Below, one piece after another: positions 24,039 to 33,686 of a stretch of DNA of 46,991 bases. The notes under the pieces were generated by a model. That model had not been told where the DNA came from. It did no database searches and worked only from the letters and a program-made list of their open reading frames with translations. The DNA is from Lactiplantibacillus brownii (GTDB lineage: Bacteria; Bacillota; Bacilli; Lactobacillales; Lactobacillaceae): assembly GCF_031085375.1 (NCBI RefSeq), contig NZ_JAVCWF010000005.1:1-46991 (forward strand), read 5' to 3'. The position numbers and the translations under genes are program-made. The number at the start of each line of letters is the position of its first letter. The stretch's first letter is position 1.

Positions 24039-24983
24039 ATGGAAAAAGTTAGTATAATAATTCCGGCTTATAATGCTGAAAAATACCTAGAGCAGTGCCT
24101 CGATAGTGTCTGTGAACAGACACAGACATATAAAAACATTGAAATATTGATTGTAAATGATGGATCAACCGACTCTACCGGAAAAATCATAGAGAAATAT
24201 GCATCGAAAGATTCACGTATACAGTTTTTCCATAATGAAAATCATGGCGTTTCATACTCGCGGAATTACGCAATAGAGCATAGTACTGGGACTTACATTG
24301 CACCAGTGGATTCTGATGATATCATCGCTCCGGGCTATATAGAAATATTAGTCCAAATGATAGAAAAATATCATGCGGAGATGGCGGCCACAGGAGTTGT
24401 AAAAGAAAAAGATTACAACCCGACAGACTTCTCCAAGGGAGTAACAGAAGTATTCAAGGGTGATCAGGCAACAGCGCAGCTATGGGGGAAATATGAAGGC
24501 TTTTTTTGGGGAAAAATCTACCTCGCTAACCTCATTAAGCAGCACTCGCTGCGAATGAATGAGAAGGCAGCGATTTGCGAAGATCTTCTCTTTAATGTCG
24601 AGTATATGAAGTATTGTGATACAGCGGTTTTTTACTCGGGAAAACAATATTTTTATCGTCAAGTGAGCAACAGCGCAACTTATAACCTGAAGAATCTGAA
24701 ATGGTTTAGTGTGCTGAAAACATACAGGGTAATTATGGAAGAATTGAAAGATACTCCATCATATAACACAGCTGCGAATGCATATCTGATGACATTAACG
24801 GAGGCCAGATACCGGGCACATCTGTTAAAAAAAGAGCATCCGGAACTGGAACGAAAAGTTAACAGAGAGTTAAAGCGCATGTCGCCGCAAATGAAGAACT
24901 TCTCTGGCAAGGAGAAAATCAAATTCTTCTTGTCCATGTATTTTGCGGCGCCTGTTAGGGCTTATCACAGAAGAAAGGTATAA
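24039..24983 (+). CDS. Family 2 glycosyltransferase
   Basis: This 314-aa GT-A glycosyltransferase starts VSIIIPAYNAEKYLEQCLDS and has NDGSTDSTGKIIEKY and the acidic motif PVDSDDIIAPGY. CEDLLFNVEYMKY is the likely catalytic ED region. The C-terminal ~80 residues are basic and may touch the membrane. It lies 4 nt behind the previous gene. The sugar added is unknown. Confidence 0.9.
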   Translation: MEKVSIIIPAYNAEKYLEQCLDSVCEQTQTYKNIEILIVNDGSTDSTGKIIEKYASKDSRIQFFHNENHGVSYSRNYAIEHSTGTYIAPVDSDDIIAPGYIEILVQMIEKYHAEMAATGVVKEKDYNPTDFSKGVTEVFKGDQATAQLWGKYEGFFWGKIYLANLIKQHSLRMNEKAAICEDLLFNVEYMKYCDTAVFYSGKQYFYRQVSNSATYNLKNLKWFSVLKTYRVIMEELKDTPSYNTAANAYLMTLTEARYRAHLLKKEHPELERKVNRELKRMSPQMKNFSGKEKIKFFLSMYFAAPVRAYHRRKV

Positions 24984-26002
24984 TGATGTACAAGCTATCT
25001 ATTATCATTCCTGTTTATAATGCTGAGCAATATATTGATGATTGTCTGAACTCAATTATTTCAGAACTTAATGCTGAAACAGAAGTCCTCCTTTTGGATG
25101 ATGGTTCGAAAGATTCGTCTCTTGAAAAGTGCAGGAGATATGAGCGGGCGAATATACGGGTTCTCCACCACGATAATCATGGTGCGTCGTATACAAGAAA
25201 CAGAGGTATAGCTGAGTCAACAGGGCAATATGTAATGTTTGTTGACGCGGATGATGTACTACTGCAAGGGTGGCAAGAAGCAGTCTTTTCCAATATCGGC
25301 AGGAGTTTTGATATTGTTTATTTTTCTGGCAAGCTTGATAAAAAAGACAAAAATATAAAAGCTATTGTAGACGGCATCTTTGGGATCAGAAAAGAGAATG
25401 CCCTGACGACCATGGCGTCGCCATGTTCAAAAATTTTTAATAGAAACTTTTTGAACATCAATCGTATTGCATTTGATAGTAATCTGATCAATGGGGAAGA
25501 TGCCTTATTTAACCTTGAGGCTGTCATTAAGTGTAGAAGTTTCGAATTTGTAACGCGATCCTTATATAAGTACAGGATTCACAATAGTTCTTCGACAAAG
25601 ACATTTAATCCGAGGTTTTACAAGTCAAATCTTTTGTTTTTGCAGAGGGAAGAGAAGCTGATGTCAGAATCTGGACAGTTCGCAAAGAACGAAATAGACT
25701 ATGCTATCAACTTTTCGTTCTCCTACAGTGTCTATCTGTATCTGTTCCTCATAAGCAGAATCAGAAATAGGAAAGAGAAAACGCAGGAAATGAAAAAAAT
25801 GCATTCAAAGTCCATGAATCAGTATTTTCTGCGCTTTCCAACGACAGTTCATCCTGAGAAGGTTGTGCAGATCAGTTACAAGTTAATAGAGCAACGGAAA
25901 GATAGTCAGGCTTTGATTTTTACAGATTGCTTGAATTCAGTCAGAAATATTCGAAACAGATTCCGGTCAGGAAAGAATGAATATTATTTTATAGAAATGT
26001 AA
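24983..26002 (+). CDS. Family 2 glycosyltransferase
   Basis: This is a 339-aa GT-A glycosyltransferase: LSIIIPVYNAEQYIDDCLNS, LDDGSKDSSLEKC, then FVDADDVLLQGW, and GEDALFNLEAV as the catalytic region. It is closest in build to the preceding gene, so the pair may be an old duplication. The start at 24983 overlaps the previous stop; the next codon is also ATG (24986). It acts on the repeat unit in the cytoplasm. Confidence 0.9.
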   Translation: MMYKLSIIIPVYNAEQYIDDCLNSIISELNAETEVLLLDDGSKDSSLEKCRRYERANIRVLHHDNHGASYTRNRGIAESTGQYVMFVDADDVLLQGWQEAVFSNIGRSFDIVYFSGKLDKKDKNIKAIVDGIFGIRKENALTTMASPCSKIFNRNFLNINRIAFDSNLINGEDALFNLEAVIKCRSFEFVTRSLYKYRIHNSSSTKTFNPRFYKSNLLFLQREEKLMSESGQFAKNEIDYAINFSFSYSVYLYLFLISRIRNRKEKTQEMKKMHSKSMNQYFLRFPTTVHPEKVVQISYKLIEQRKDSQALIFTDCLNSVRNIRNRFRSGKNEYYFIEM

Positions 26003-26053
26003 AGAAAACGGGAAGAAAGAGCGTGGATAGAATAAACGGGAAGGTAATTGGTT

Positions 26054-27187
26054 ATGACAGATAAGCGTGTAGGAATTATTACATTTCATCATTCATATAA
26101 TTGCGGTTCAATGTTGCAGGCGTTTGCTTTGCAAAGGGTAATTGAGCGATTAGGTTATGAAGCGGAAATCATCGATTTCTCAAATGCTGGTCAGAAGCAA
26201 CTATACAGTGTGACACAGCCCAATAATTCTGTAAAAAATATTCTCAAGAATATCATTCTCTTTCCATACAAGGATAGAATAAGAAAAAATTTTGAGAGTT
26301 TCGAAGAATTCAAGAACGCCGAATTTCATCTTTCTCCAGAATCTTATTCACGAATGGAAGAGTTGACGGACACCAGATACTTTGTGGTAGTCACGGGGAG
26401 CGATCAGGTTTGGAATATTACAATTGAAGATGGTGATGACGCATACTATTTACCATGGGTGAGGAATGCACGTAAAATTGCTTATGCTCCATCTTTCGGT
26501 GCAAAGAATGTCATGAAATATGCTGATGATCCGGAAAAGTACAAGACATATCTTTCTGATTTTGATGCGCTCTCTATTCGTGAGGAAAATGGAAAAAAGT
26601 GGCTTCAGGATTTGGTCGAAAAAGATGTTCCTGTATTACTTGATCCGACATTACTTTTAGATGCCGACGCATATGAACAGATTGCTGATCAAAATTTGAA
26701 CTTACCGGATAAGTATATTTTTTTCTATTCGCCGTCTTACCAGAAAGATATTGTCCATTTGGTGCAGTGCGTATCGAATAAGTATCATCTTCCGGTGATT
26801 GCATTTAATACAAAAACATTTTATGTGAAGGGAATGCAAAGAACCGGCTTTAAACTTCCGGAAATCGAGAACCCTCGATCGTACCTGACACTTATTAAGA
26901 ATGCAACTTTGATCATGACAACATCGTTCCATGGAACTGTTTTCCCTACTATTTTTAGAAAGCCGGTGTGGGTGATCAAGAATGGTGGAATGTTTGGTGA
27001 TGATGATAGAGTAAAAACTTTAATTAAGGAGTTAGGGATAGAAGAACGGTTAATTCCGATTGAATATAGAGAGTATTTTAACTATATGAAAATGGTGGAT
27101 TACTCCTATTACGAGGAGGAACTTCCCATTCTACGAAATAAGGCAATTCAATATTTAAAGGACAGTCTGGACACGACGAATGAATAG
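26054..27187 (+). CDS. Polysaccharide pyruvyltransferase family protein
   Basis: This 377-aa protein belongs to the polysaccharide pyruvyl transferase family (PF04230-type), which puts ketal-linked pyruvate on sugars. Visible features are GIITFHHSYNCGSMLQAFAL at the N-terminus, TGSDQVWN in the middle, LLDPTLLLD, and MTTSFHGTVFPTIFRKP near the C-terminus. The ATG at 26054 with GGGAAGG ahead is preferred to the TTG at 26048. The presence of this gene predicts an acidic, pyruvylated EPS. It overlaps the flippase gene by 8 nt. Confidence 0.88.
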   Translation: MTDKRVGIITFHHSYNCGSMLQAFALQRVIERLGYEAEIIDFSNAGQKQLYSVTQPNNSVKNILKNIILFPYKDRIRKNFESFEEFKNAEFHLSPESYSRMEELTDTRYFVVVTGSDQVWNITIEDGDDAYYLPWVRNARKIAYAPSFGAKNVMKYADDPEKYKTYLSDFDALSIREENGKKWLQDLVEKDVPVLLDPTLLLDADAYEQIADQNLNLPDKYIFFYSPSYQKDIVHLVQCVSNKYHLPVIAFNTKTFYVKGMQRTGFKLPEIENPRSYLTLIKNATLIMTTSFHGTVFPTIFRKPVWVIKNGGMFGDDDRVKTLIKELGIEERLIPIEYREYFNYMKMVDYSYYEEELPILRNKAIQYLKDSLDTTNE

Positions 27188-28607
27188 TGATAATAAGAAC
27201 TTTATAATGAATGTTGTATATCAGCTTTTGATATACATCTTTCCTTTGATTACAACGCCCTATATTTCGAGAGTGCTGGGCGTTAACAATATAGGAATTT
27301 ATTCCTACACATATTCGATTGTCAACTTCTTTATGCTAGCTGCAATGCTTGGTATGAACAACTACGGAAATCGGGAAATCGCCAGAATCCGGGATGACCA
27401 GACTCAGATGAACCGAAAATTTTCCAGTATGTATGGTTTGCAATTGGTGACGAGCACAGTTACGCTTGCGGTTTATATATTCTATGTGATCTTTATTTGC
27501 AGGAGATACCGGGAGATCGCGGCAATTCAGTTTATTTTCCTTATTTCGACATGCTTTGATGTGAATTGGTTTTATTTTGGCTTGGAGAAATTTAAGCTGA
27601 CGATATCAAGAAATGTCCTGATTAAGGTGATTTCGTTAGTGTTTATATTCCTTTGCGTTAGGAACAGAAACGATCTGTGGGTCTACACGGCCATCATGGG
27701 GAGTGCAACACTGATCAGCCAGCTTTATCTTATCTTTATTTTACATCGGTACGTTCACATTGTACGGGTCAAATGGAGTGAGATCTTTAGCCATTTTAAA
27801 CAGGTTCTCGTTCTTCTTATTCCGGTCTTGGCGTATGGAATCTATGCCATTATGGATAAGATAATGATCGGAGGACTGTCGTCAACAGTTGAGCTTGGAA
27901 ATTTTGAAAATGCACAGAAAATCATTAGTATCCCGATTTCTGTTATTACAGCGCTGGGAACAGTCATGCTTCCCCGTATGTCGTATGTTTTAAATAACAA
28001 GAAATCCGAATATAAGCCGATTCTCAGGGCATCTATGAAGCTGGCTATGGTGATGGCAACCACAATGACTTTTGGTATCTGGGCGGTTGCTGATGAAATA
28101 TCGTTGACAATGTTTGGGCCGGAGTTTACAAAGAGTGCCGGAATAATGAGATTTCTGGCCATCTACCTGCCATTTACCGCTTGGGCAAATGTTGTGCGGA
28201 CTCAGTTTTTGATTCCTACAAGGAGAGATCGGGTCTATGTAGAATCGACAATATTTGGCGCAGTGATTAACCTGATCTTCAATAGCATTTTTATTCCAGG
28301 GTATGGCGCATATGGTGCTTGCATAGGAACAGTGCTTGCTGAGGTCAGCGTAATGCTGTGGCAGACGATTAAGTCAAGAAAAGAACTGGAAATTGGTGTA
28401 TATGTTCGGCTTTTCTTAAATAGCTTATGGAAATCGGCAGTAATGTTTGCTGCATGCATGATTATTTCGCGTCTCTTCCATGAAACGGTTATCAGCTTCG
28501 CGGTCAAAATGGTAGTGGCAATTGCTGTCTTTGCTGTTTTGAACAGGAAGTTCATTTGGAACGATTTTCTTGGAAAAGGACAGAGCACAGAAAAACAGAA
28601 GGCCTAA
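27180..28607 (+). CDS. wzx: Wzx-type polysaccharide flippase
   Basis: This 475-aa polytopic protein has 12-14 predicted membrane helices. The N-terminus YQLLIYIFPLITTPYISRVL is typical of the PST/Wzx family. It moves the lipid-linked repeat unit across the membrane. It lies between the pyruvyltransferase and the polymerase, as expected in a Wzy-dependent pathway, and overlaps the upstream gene, suggesting translational coupling. Confidence 0.9.
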   Translation: MNSDNKNFIMNVVYQLLIYIFPLITTPYISRVLGVNNIGIYSYTYSIVNFFMLAAMLGMNNYGNREIARIRDDQTQMNRKFSSMYGLQLVTSTVTLAVYIFYVIFICRRYREIAAIQFIFLISTCFDVNWFYFGLEKFKLTISRNVLIKVISLVFIFLCVRNRNDLWVYTAIMGSATLISQLYLIFILHRYVHIVRVKWSEIFSHFKQVLVLLIPVLAYGIYAIMDKIMIGGLSSTVELGNFENAQKIISIPISVITALGTVMLPRMSYVLNNKKSEYKPILRASMKLAMVMATTMTFGIWAVADEISLTMFGPEFTKSAGIMRFLAIYLPFTAWANVVRTQFLIPTRRDRVYVESTIFGAVINLIFNSIFIPGYGAYGACIGTVLAEVSVMLWQTIKSRKELEIGVYVRLFLNSLWKSAVMFAACMIISRLFHETVISFAVKMVVAIAVFAVLNRKFIWNDFLGKGQSTEKQKA

Positions 28608-28635
28608 ATATTGAACAGGAGATGTTTGTTTTATT

Positions 28636-29775
28636 ATGTTATTGGTTGACCGCAACAAGCTGACTACATTCTTTTTTTTGCTTGCATATACGACGTTTTA
28701 TGCATTTGCTATGTTTGGGCATATTGCAGGAATCGGCGGCTATCTGAAGAATATTACTTACTTTGGAATCGCAATTTTGCTGATTCTATTTTTTACACGG
28801 CTTCATGATTACTATGCAAAAGAAGGAATCATTTTCTTTATTCTTATTTTGTGGTCACTCTTTATTGGATACCGGGTCGGGGACTATGGCTATTTTAAGC
28901 TGATCCTTATGATTACGGTGTCAAAGAATATTGATTTTAATAAATGCATAAAATACGATGTCTTTCTGCGGTTGTTGACCATTGTTTTGATGTATTTCTT
29001 GTGGCGAGCGGGAATTGCCCCTGATACAGCATCGGCATTTGGGACGATCATGCGCCACAGCATGGGATTCCAGAATCCTAATCATTTTGGACTGCTTGTA
29101 TTCATTCTTATTTTGGAATGTTTATATCTTGCACGCATGAAGTTTCATTTCTGGCTTTATGCTGCGCTTATTGCAATTCTTGTTTTTGAAGATCGAATTG
29201 CTGGAAGCCGCACATCAGAAGTCTATTCAATCGCGCTGCTTATTTTTACTGCATTTTATGCCAAGTGGCCGAATGCATTCAAGAAAAAGGGATGGCAGAT
29301 TTTTATGCAGCTGAACTATGTTATATGTGCTGTGCTGACCGCAGTATCGGCGCATATGATGGAATCGGGTTCCCAGACAATGAAGGCACTGGATTCGGCT
29401 TTTTCAGGCAGAATTACTAATGTTGTTTATTACAATCAACTTCTTGGCCCCACTATTCTGGGACACAGTATTTCTTTTGGAAACCGGACATGTGACAACT
29501 TATATGCCTATTTGGCAATATGCTCAGGTATCCTTGTTTTTATCGCAGTTACAGTTGCTTATATGCTACTGATAAGGGATCTGTACCAATATGATAATAT
29601 CCCTATGGCTATTGCTGTTTTCTTTCTCTTTGCATACGGAATCAGCGAACGACTTTGGATGAACATTGATTACAATATGATGATGTTGGCATTCCGACAG
29701 TTGATCTATCATGACATTGTTCCAAATATTCAGATGGAAAAGCAAGAAACAGTGTATGTTTCAGAAGTAGAATAA
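28636..29775 (+). CDS. wzy: Wzy-like EPS polymerase
   Basis: This 379-aa membrane protein has ~10-11 helices and one larger loop near residues 225-280. No strong sequence motif exists for Wzy, but length, topology (including GFQNPNHFGLL, similar to O-antigen ligase/polymerase families) and position after the flippase support it. It links repeat units outside the membrane. The ribosome site (AGGAG) is rather far from the ATG. It is the last intact gene of the foreign block. Confidence 0.78.
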   Translation: MLLVDRNKLTTFFFLLAYTTFYAFAMFGHIAGIGGYLKNITYFGIAILLILFFTRLHDYYAKEGIIFFILILWSLFIGYRVGDYGYFKLILMITVSKNIDFNKCIKYDVFLRLLTIVLMYFLWRAGIAPDTASAFGTIMRHSMGFQNPNHFGLLVFILILECLYLARMKFHFWLYAALIAILVFEDRIAGSRTSEVYSIALLIFTAFYAKWPNAFKKKGWQIFMQLNYVICAVLTAVSAHMMESGSQTMKALDSAFSGRITNVVYYNQLLGPTILGHSISFGNRTCDNLYAYLAICSGILVFIAVTVAYMLLIRDLYQYDNIPMAIAVFFLFAYGISERLWMNIDYNMMMLAFRQLIYHDIVPNIQMEKQETVYVSEVE

Positions 29776-29807
29776 GAAATAGCTGGCCGATCAGGAACCG
29801 AATGTAA

Positions 29808-29885
29808 TCTTCGGCGGATGACAAGTATTATGATATGAACAAGACGATCGAAGTGGCACTGGAGAAGAGTCGGGAATTGGTGTGA
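29808..29885 (+). pseudogene. Short coding remnant after the polymerase gene
   Basis: One frame reads ADDKYYDMNKTIEVALEKSR and ends at TGA (29883-29885), with a stop shortly upstream and no start. It looks like the end of a protein rather than random sequence, so the foreign block may once have held another gene. I cannot name its family. Confidence 0.3.
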
Positions 29886-29957
29886 CATTAGATTGGGAAA
29901 AGATTGACGATAATGCATAAGCGGGAGAAAATTTTTGACAGACAGACTTATCATTAT

Positions 29958-30999
29958 GGTAGATTGTAAAATTAATCCGACGCTGTTCGGACAAAAAAGA
30001 TCAGCTTCCCTTAAAATGGTGTTTACCACAAACCCATCTTTTAGGAGCTGATCTTTTGTCTAGTATAACCTATTCCGAACGAATTAAAATCGAAACCTTT
30101 TGTGAACTAGGGCTGTCCAATATCCAAATGGGCGTTCGGCTGAACCGATCACCGTCAACAATTTCTTATGAATTATCTCGATGTCAACCTTATCAGGCTG
30201 AATTAGCACAAACAGATGCCGAATACAAGCGATCACGATGTGGCCGAAAGACTAAATTGAATGACAAATTAAGGCAAATAATTTTAAACCATTTACGGCT
30301 AAGTTGGTCACCAGAAATGATAGCTCACGAATTTAAACTAGCGACTAAATCAATTTATAATTGGTTAAATCAAGGAAAAATTGAGTTTTCTTTAAATGAT
30401 TTGCCTGAACATGGCGTGCGCCAACGGCGTAACCTTGACCAACGTTCTAAATATAATCAATCATTAGGACGGTCAATTGAACAGCGACCCATCGTGGTTA
30501 ATCGACGTAATCGCATCGGTGATTTTGAATTAGATACAATTGTTGGCCCCCGTGGGCATAGTAAGGCAGTTTTATTAACTTTAATCGATCGCAAATCACG
30601 GTTCCTTTGGGCATACCGGTTAAAAGATCGGACGACAGCGACTGTTAATGAAGCCCTAAATAAGTTTCTAGCAACTTTTAATGGCCCGGTGCATAGTTTT
30701 ACGGTGGACCGTGGCACTGAGTTTAGCGGTCTAGTATCACTTGAAGCACAATACGGTATTAAGACCTATTACTGCCATGCTTATACGCCAGCTGAGCGCG
30801 GCAGTAATGAACGATTTAATCGGAACTTACGCTATTTTTATCCTAAGGGGACTTATTTTGAGCACATTAATGCTCAAGGCTTGAAAACCACCTTACTCGA
30901 AATTAATCAGAGACCACTTAAAATACTTGACTGGCAAACACCTTATCAGGTCATGCTGACCAATTTGTCAAAAAATTCGGATTAAATTTGCAATCTACC
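29958..30999 (+). mobile_element. IS30-family insertion sequence, complete
   Basis: A 1,042-bp element bounded by GGTAGATTG... at 29958 and ...CAATCTACC at 30999, flanked on both sides by the 4-bp direct repeat TTAT, a target duplication. It carries one intact transposase. Size and ends resemble ISLpl1-type elements of Lactobacillus (from memory). It separates the two EPS blocks. Three damaged relatives and several solo ends occur elsewhere in the window. Confidence 0.88.
30056..30985 (+). CDS. IS30-family transposase
   Basis: This 309-aa DDE transposase has an N-terminal HTH (LSNIQMGVRLNRSPSTISYEL), then the catalytic region with Asp in DFELDTIVGPRGH, Asp in FTVDRGTEFSG and Glu in ERGSNERFNRNLR. 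The start is a TTG at 30056. All catalytic residues are present and the element has both ends, so it may be active and could mobilise the solo ends nearby. Confidence 0.9.
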   Translation: MSSITYSERIKIETFCELGLSNIQMGVRLNRSPSTISYELSRCQPYQAELAQTDAEYKRSRCGRKTKLNDKLRQIILNHLRLSWSPEMIAHEFKLATKSIYNWLNQGKIEFSLNDLPEHGVRQRRNLDQRSKYNQSLGRSIEQRPIVVNRRNRIGDFELDTIVGPRGHSKAVLLTLIDRKSRFLWAYRLKDRTTATVNEALNKFLATFNGPVHSFTVDRGTEFSGLVSLEAQYGIKTYYCHAYTPAERGSNERFNRNLRYFYPKGTYFEHINAQGLKTTLLEINQRPLKILDWQTPYQVMLTNLSKNSD

Positions 31000-31003
31000 T
31001 TAT

Positions 31004-31399
31004 AGGAACCAAATTACAAGTTTAATCCAACCAGGACCGAGAAATCTCATAATAGCAGTAAAAAAGGCTAAGGAACAGGAATCCACAGAGGCATCACACA
31101 TATGTTTCAAAAACAGATTCAAAGCGTCTTACAAGTTACCATATAAGGGTTATGTTGGATGATCACCATAATATTCTTAAAATTGATTGACCATTTGGCC
31201 GATAAAAAACATGATAGAGACTATCATGGAACCCTCTATCAAAAGGTAAATGAAAAATCTTGAATTGCAGTCAATAGGTGAGATCGCTTCTTGGACTTCA
31301 ATTGTAAATCAACCAATTCGGTGTTATATTTGATGATAGATTGTATTTAATAGCGTTAGTTAAAACGTGTTTTAATCTTGTTAAAATTTTGGAGAGTGA
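31004..31399 (+). promoter_or_regulatory. Non-coding leader of the second EPS block with operator-like repeat
   Basis: No gene is visible between the IS30 and wzd. A perfect 7-bp inverted repeat TTAAAAC-GT-GTTTTAA lies at 31360-31375, about 28-40 nt ahead of the wzd start, where a repressor or an RNA hairpin could act. TTATAT near 31325 is a possible -10, but I see no good -35. The stretch GATAGATTGTATTT (31337 region) resembles the IS30 left end weakly. Confidence 0.4.
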
Positions 31400-31402
31400 A
31401 TG

Positions 31403-32170
31403 ATGGATCAAACAGTAAATTTTGACTTTTTTATCCGGCTTGTCCGTGAGTACTGGCGTGCAATTGTCAGTTTTACGGTGGTGGGATTGATAGTTGCCGC
31501 AGGACTGACCTTCTTTGTAATTACACCTAAGTACCAATCAAGTGTCCAGATTTTGGTTAACCGTAAAAATACTAATGCCGCTACTGAGTATGCTGGGCAG
31601 CAGGCTGACGTTCAGATGATTACGACCTACAAGGAATTAATTGCTGGACAAGTGGTTTTAAAACCAACTCAGCAACAATTAAGTGAGCGTTATGGTATTG
31701 AGCGCTCACTAAGCACACTAAAAAGTGAGGTTAGTGTGACAAGTACGGCTAACTCACAAGTTTTCTCAATCTCAGTGACTGATACTAATGCGAAAGCTAG
31801 TGCGACGATTGCTAATCAAATTGCTCGTAGTTTTAAGAATAAAGTACAAAAGATTATTAAAGTTAACAACGTCACGATTGTTGCTCCAGCTGAAACGCCA
31901 AATGGTGCAGTATCACCGAAGAAGCCACTGAATATGTTGATTGGGCTAGTTGTCGGCTTGCTATTAGGATTTGTTTATGCAGCGATTCGGATGCTCGCTG
32001 ATCGCCACGTTCACGACGCTGACTTCTTAACTGATGATTTAGGGTTAACTAGTTTAGGCTTAGTCAATCATCAAAATCAATACTCAATTAAAAAACAAGT
32101 TTCAAATTTGACTGTTGCTCATCCCACACATGATAATCAAATAACATCGCAAACAATGAAGCGAGTTTAG
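31403..32170 (+). CDS. wzd: Chain-length regulator/kinase activator Wzd
   Basis: This 255-aa Wzz-domain membrane protein (CpsC/EpsB/Wzd) controls EPS chain length and activates the partner tyrosine kinase. It has two membrane helices, at the N-terminus (AIVSFTVVGLIVAAGLTFFV) and near the C-terminus (MLIGLVVGLLLGFVYAAI), with the Pro-rich ETPNGAVSPKKP motif before the second. The ATG at 31403 is at better spacing from GGAGAG than the adjacent ATG at 31400. First gene of the second EPS block. Confidence 0.9.
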   Translation: MDQTVNFDFFIRLVREYWRAIVSFTVVGLIVAAGLTFFVITPKYQSSVQILVNRKNTNAATEYAGQQADVQMITTYKELIAGQVVLKPTQQQLSERYGIERSLSTLKSEVSVTSTANSQVFSISVTDTNAKASATIANQIARSFKNKVQKIIKVNNVTIVAPAETPNGAVSPKKPLNMLIGLVVGLLLGFVYAAIRMLADRHVHDADFLTDDLGLTSLGLVNHQNQYSIKKQVSNLTVAHPTHDNQITSQTMKRV

Positions 32171-32180
32171 GAGGTGCTAG

Positions 32181-32909
32181 ATGTTTAAACGTAAAGGACA
32201 GAATATAACGACCACGGCACCAATTAATCTCACGACGATTAATGAACCCACGTCGGTCATTACTGAGCAGATTAAAACAATTCGAACCAATATCAATTTT
32301 GCGGCTACTGACAAAAATTTACGAACTTTGATGGTGACTTCAGCGATGATTGGTGAAGGTAAGTCCACGGTAAGTTGCAACTTGGCGGTGGAATATGCTA
32401 AGGAAGGGATGCAAGTTTTATTGGTCGATGCTGATTTACGGCGACCAACGATTCACACGACGTTCGGGCTTAAAAATCATAAGGGATTAAGTTCATGGTT
32501 GGCTAATCAAATGGACAATGTGAATGATGCAATCCATCCCGTTATTGGTAACCTATTTGTGATGACGAGTGGTCCTAAGCCACCGAATCCCGCGGAACTG
32601 TTAGGAAGCAACAAAATGACGGAATTCTTAACTTCGGCAACACGTAAATTAGATTTGGTGATCGTTGATGCACCACCAATTTTGCCGGTGACTGACTCAC
32701 AATTGCTTGCTAATAAAGTTGATGGCACGGTCTTAGTTGTTCGCCAAGGTGTAGCCCAAAAAGCAGCGGTTCGTGATGCTGTTAATTCATTAAAGAAATC
32801 ACAAGCTAACATTTTGGGTACAGTGTTGAACGATGTTCGTGATAGCTCTCATCACGGATACTACGGCTATAACAGTGGCTACGGGTATTACAGTGATGAA
32901 GATAAATAA
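32181..32909 (+). CDS. wze: Autophosphorylating tyrosine kinase Wze
   Basis: This 242-aa BY-kinase (CpsD/EpsC/Wze) has Walker A with GEGKS at residues 58-62, Walker A' VDADLRRPT, Walker B VIVDAPP, and a C-terminal Tyr cluster (HHGYYGYNSGYGYY) that is the autophosphorylation site. It works with Wzd and is dephosphorylated by Wzb to tune EPS production. Its 3' end overlaps wzb by 14 nt. Confidence 0.93.
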   Translation: MFKRKGQNITTTAPINLTTINEPTSVITEQIKTIRTNINFAATDKNLRTLMVTSAMIGEGKSTVSCNLAVEYAKEGMQVLLVDADLRRPTIHTTFGLKNHKGLSSWLANQMDNVNDAIHPVIGNLFVMTSGPKPPNPAELLGSNKMTEFLTSATRKLDLVIVDAPPILPVTDSQLLANKVDGTVLVVRQGVAQKAAVRDAVNSLKKSQANILGTVLNDVRDSSHHGYYGYNSGYGYYSDEDK

Positions 32910-33669
32910 TTTAGTTGACTTACATTGCCACATCTTACCAGCCATTGATGATGGTTCACCTTCCTTAGAAGCGTCATTGGAATTAGCACGGCAGGCGGTT
33001 GCTGACGGGATTCGCTATATTTTAGCGACACCACATCATATGGATCGGCACTATCTCAATCATGCCGGTGATGTGGCAGCGGCGGTTAAGGCATTTCAAG
33101 CAGAGCTAGATGCAAATGATATTCCATTAACTATTTTTCCTGGTCAGGAGGTACATCTGAATGGTCAGTTGATGGAAAATATTGATGATTTGTTGGGGAT
33201 GGATACCAGTAGACACTATTTATTGTTAGAACTTCCTCACGAGATGGTACCAAGTTACTTGGATGAGATGATTTTTCAATTGTCTTGTGAGGGGATTACC
33301 CCGGTCATTGCACACCCTGAACGGAATGCTCAAATTATTGCCGAACCGCAGCGATTATACAAGTTGGCCGAGGATGGGGTCTTGGCACAGGTTACGGCCA
33401 CGAGTTTAGTTGGCACTTTTGGGGACCAAGTCCAGCGAACTGCAAAAGAATTCGTTAAGTGCGGTTTGGTGCAGGTGGTCGCATCAGATGCACATACGCT
33501 GAAAAATCGAGGCTTTGCTATGACCAAGGCCTACGAAGTATTAAATGAAATGAATTCGAAATATCCTGAACGTTTTGCAACCAACGCTCGGGATTTGTTG
33601 AATGGTGAACAGATTGATATTGGCGGAATTGAAATACCACGAAAACAGCGAAAGCACTGGTTGTTCTAG
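32896..33669 (+). CDS. wzb: PHP-type tyrosine phosphatase Wzb
   Basis: This 257-aa manganese-dependent phosphotyrosine phosphatase (CpsB/EpsD type) has metal-binding motifs of the PHP fold: VDLHCHILPAIDDG at the N-terminus, HHMDRH, VIAHPERN and SDAHTLKNR. It dephosphorylates Wze. The ATG at 32896 overlaps the end of wze; a longer frame from 32833 is only an overlap with the kinase gene. Confidence 0.92.
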   Translation: MKINNLVDLHCHILPAIDDGSPSLEASLELARQAVADGIRYILATPHHMDRHYLNHAGDVAAAVKAFQAELDANDIPLTIFPGQEVHLNGQLMENIDDLLGMDTSRHYLLLELPHEMVPSYLDEMIFQLSCEGITPVIAHPERNAQIIAEPQRLYKLAEDGVLAQVTATSLVGTFGDQVQRTAKEFVKCGLVQVVASDAHTLKNRGFAMTKAYEVLNEMNSKYPERFATNARDLLNGEQIDIGGIEIPRKQRKHWLF

Positions 33670-33686
33670 AAGAAGGAGCGAGTTAA

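Noticed and set aside
28235..28588. Minus-strand frame of 117 codons opposite wzx
   Set aside because: Shadow of a membrane-protein gene; hydrophobic only because the sense strand is.
32833..32895. Upstream extension of wzb
   Set aside because: It overlaps the Tyr-rich end of wze in another frame; the PHP domain starts right after the ATG at 32896.
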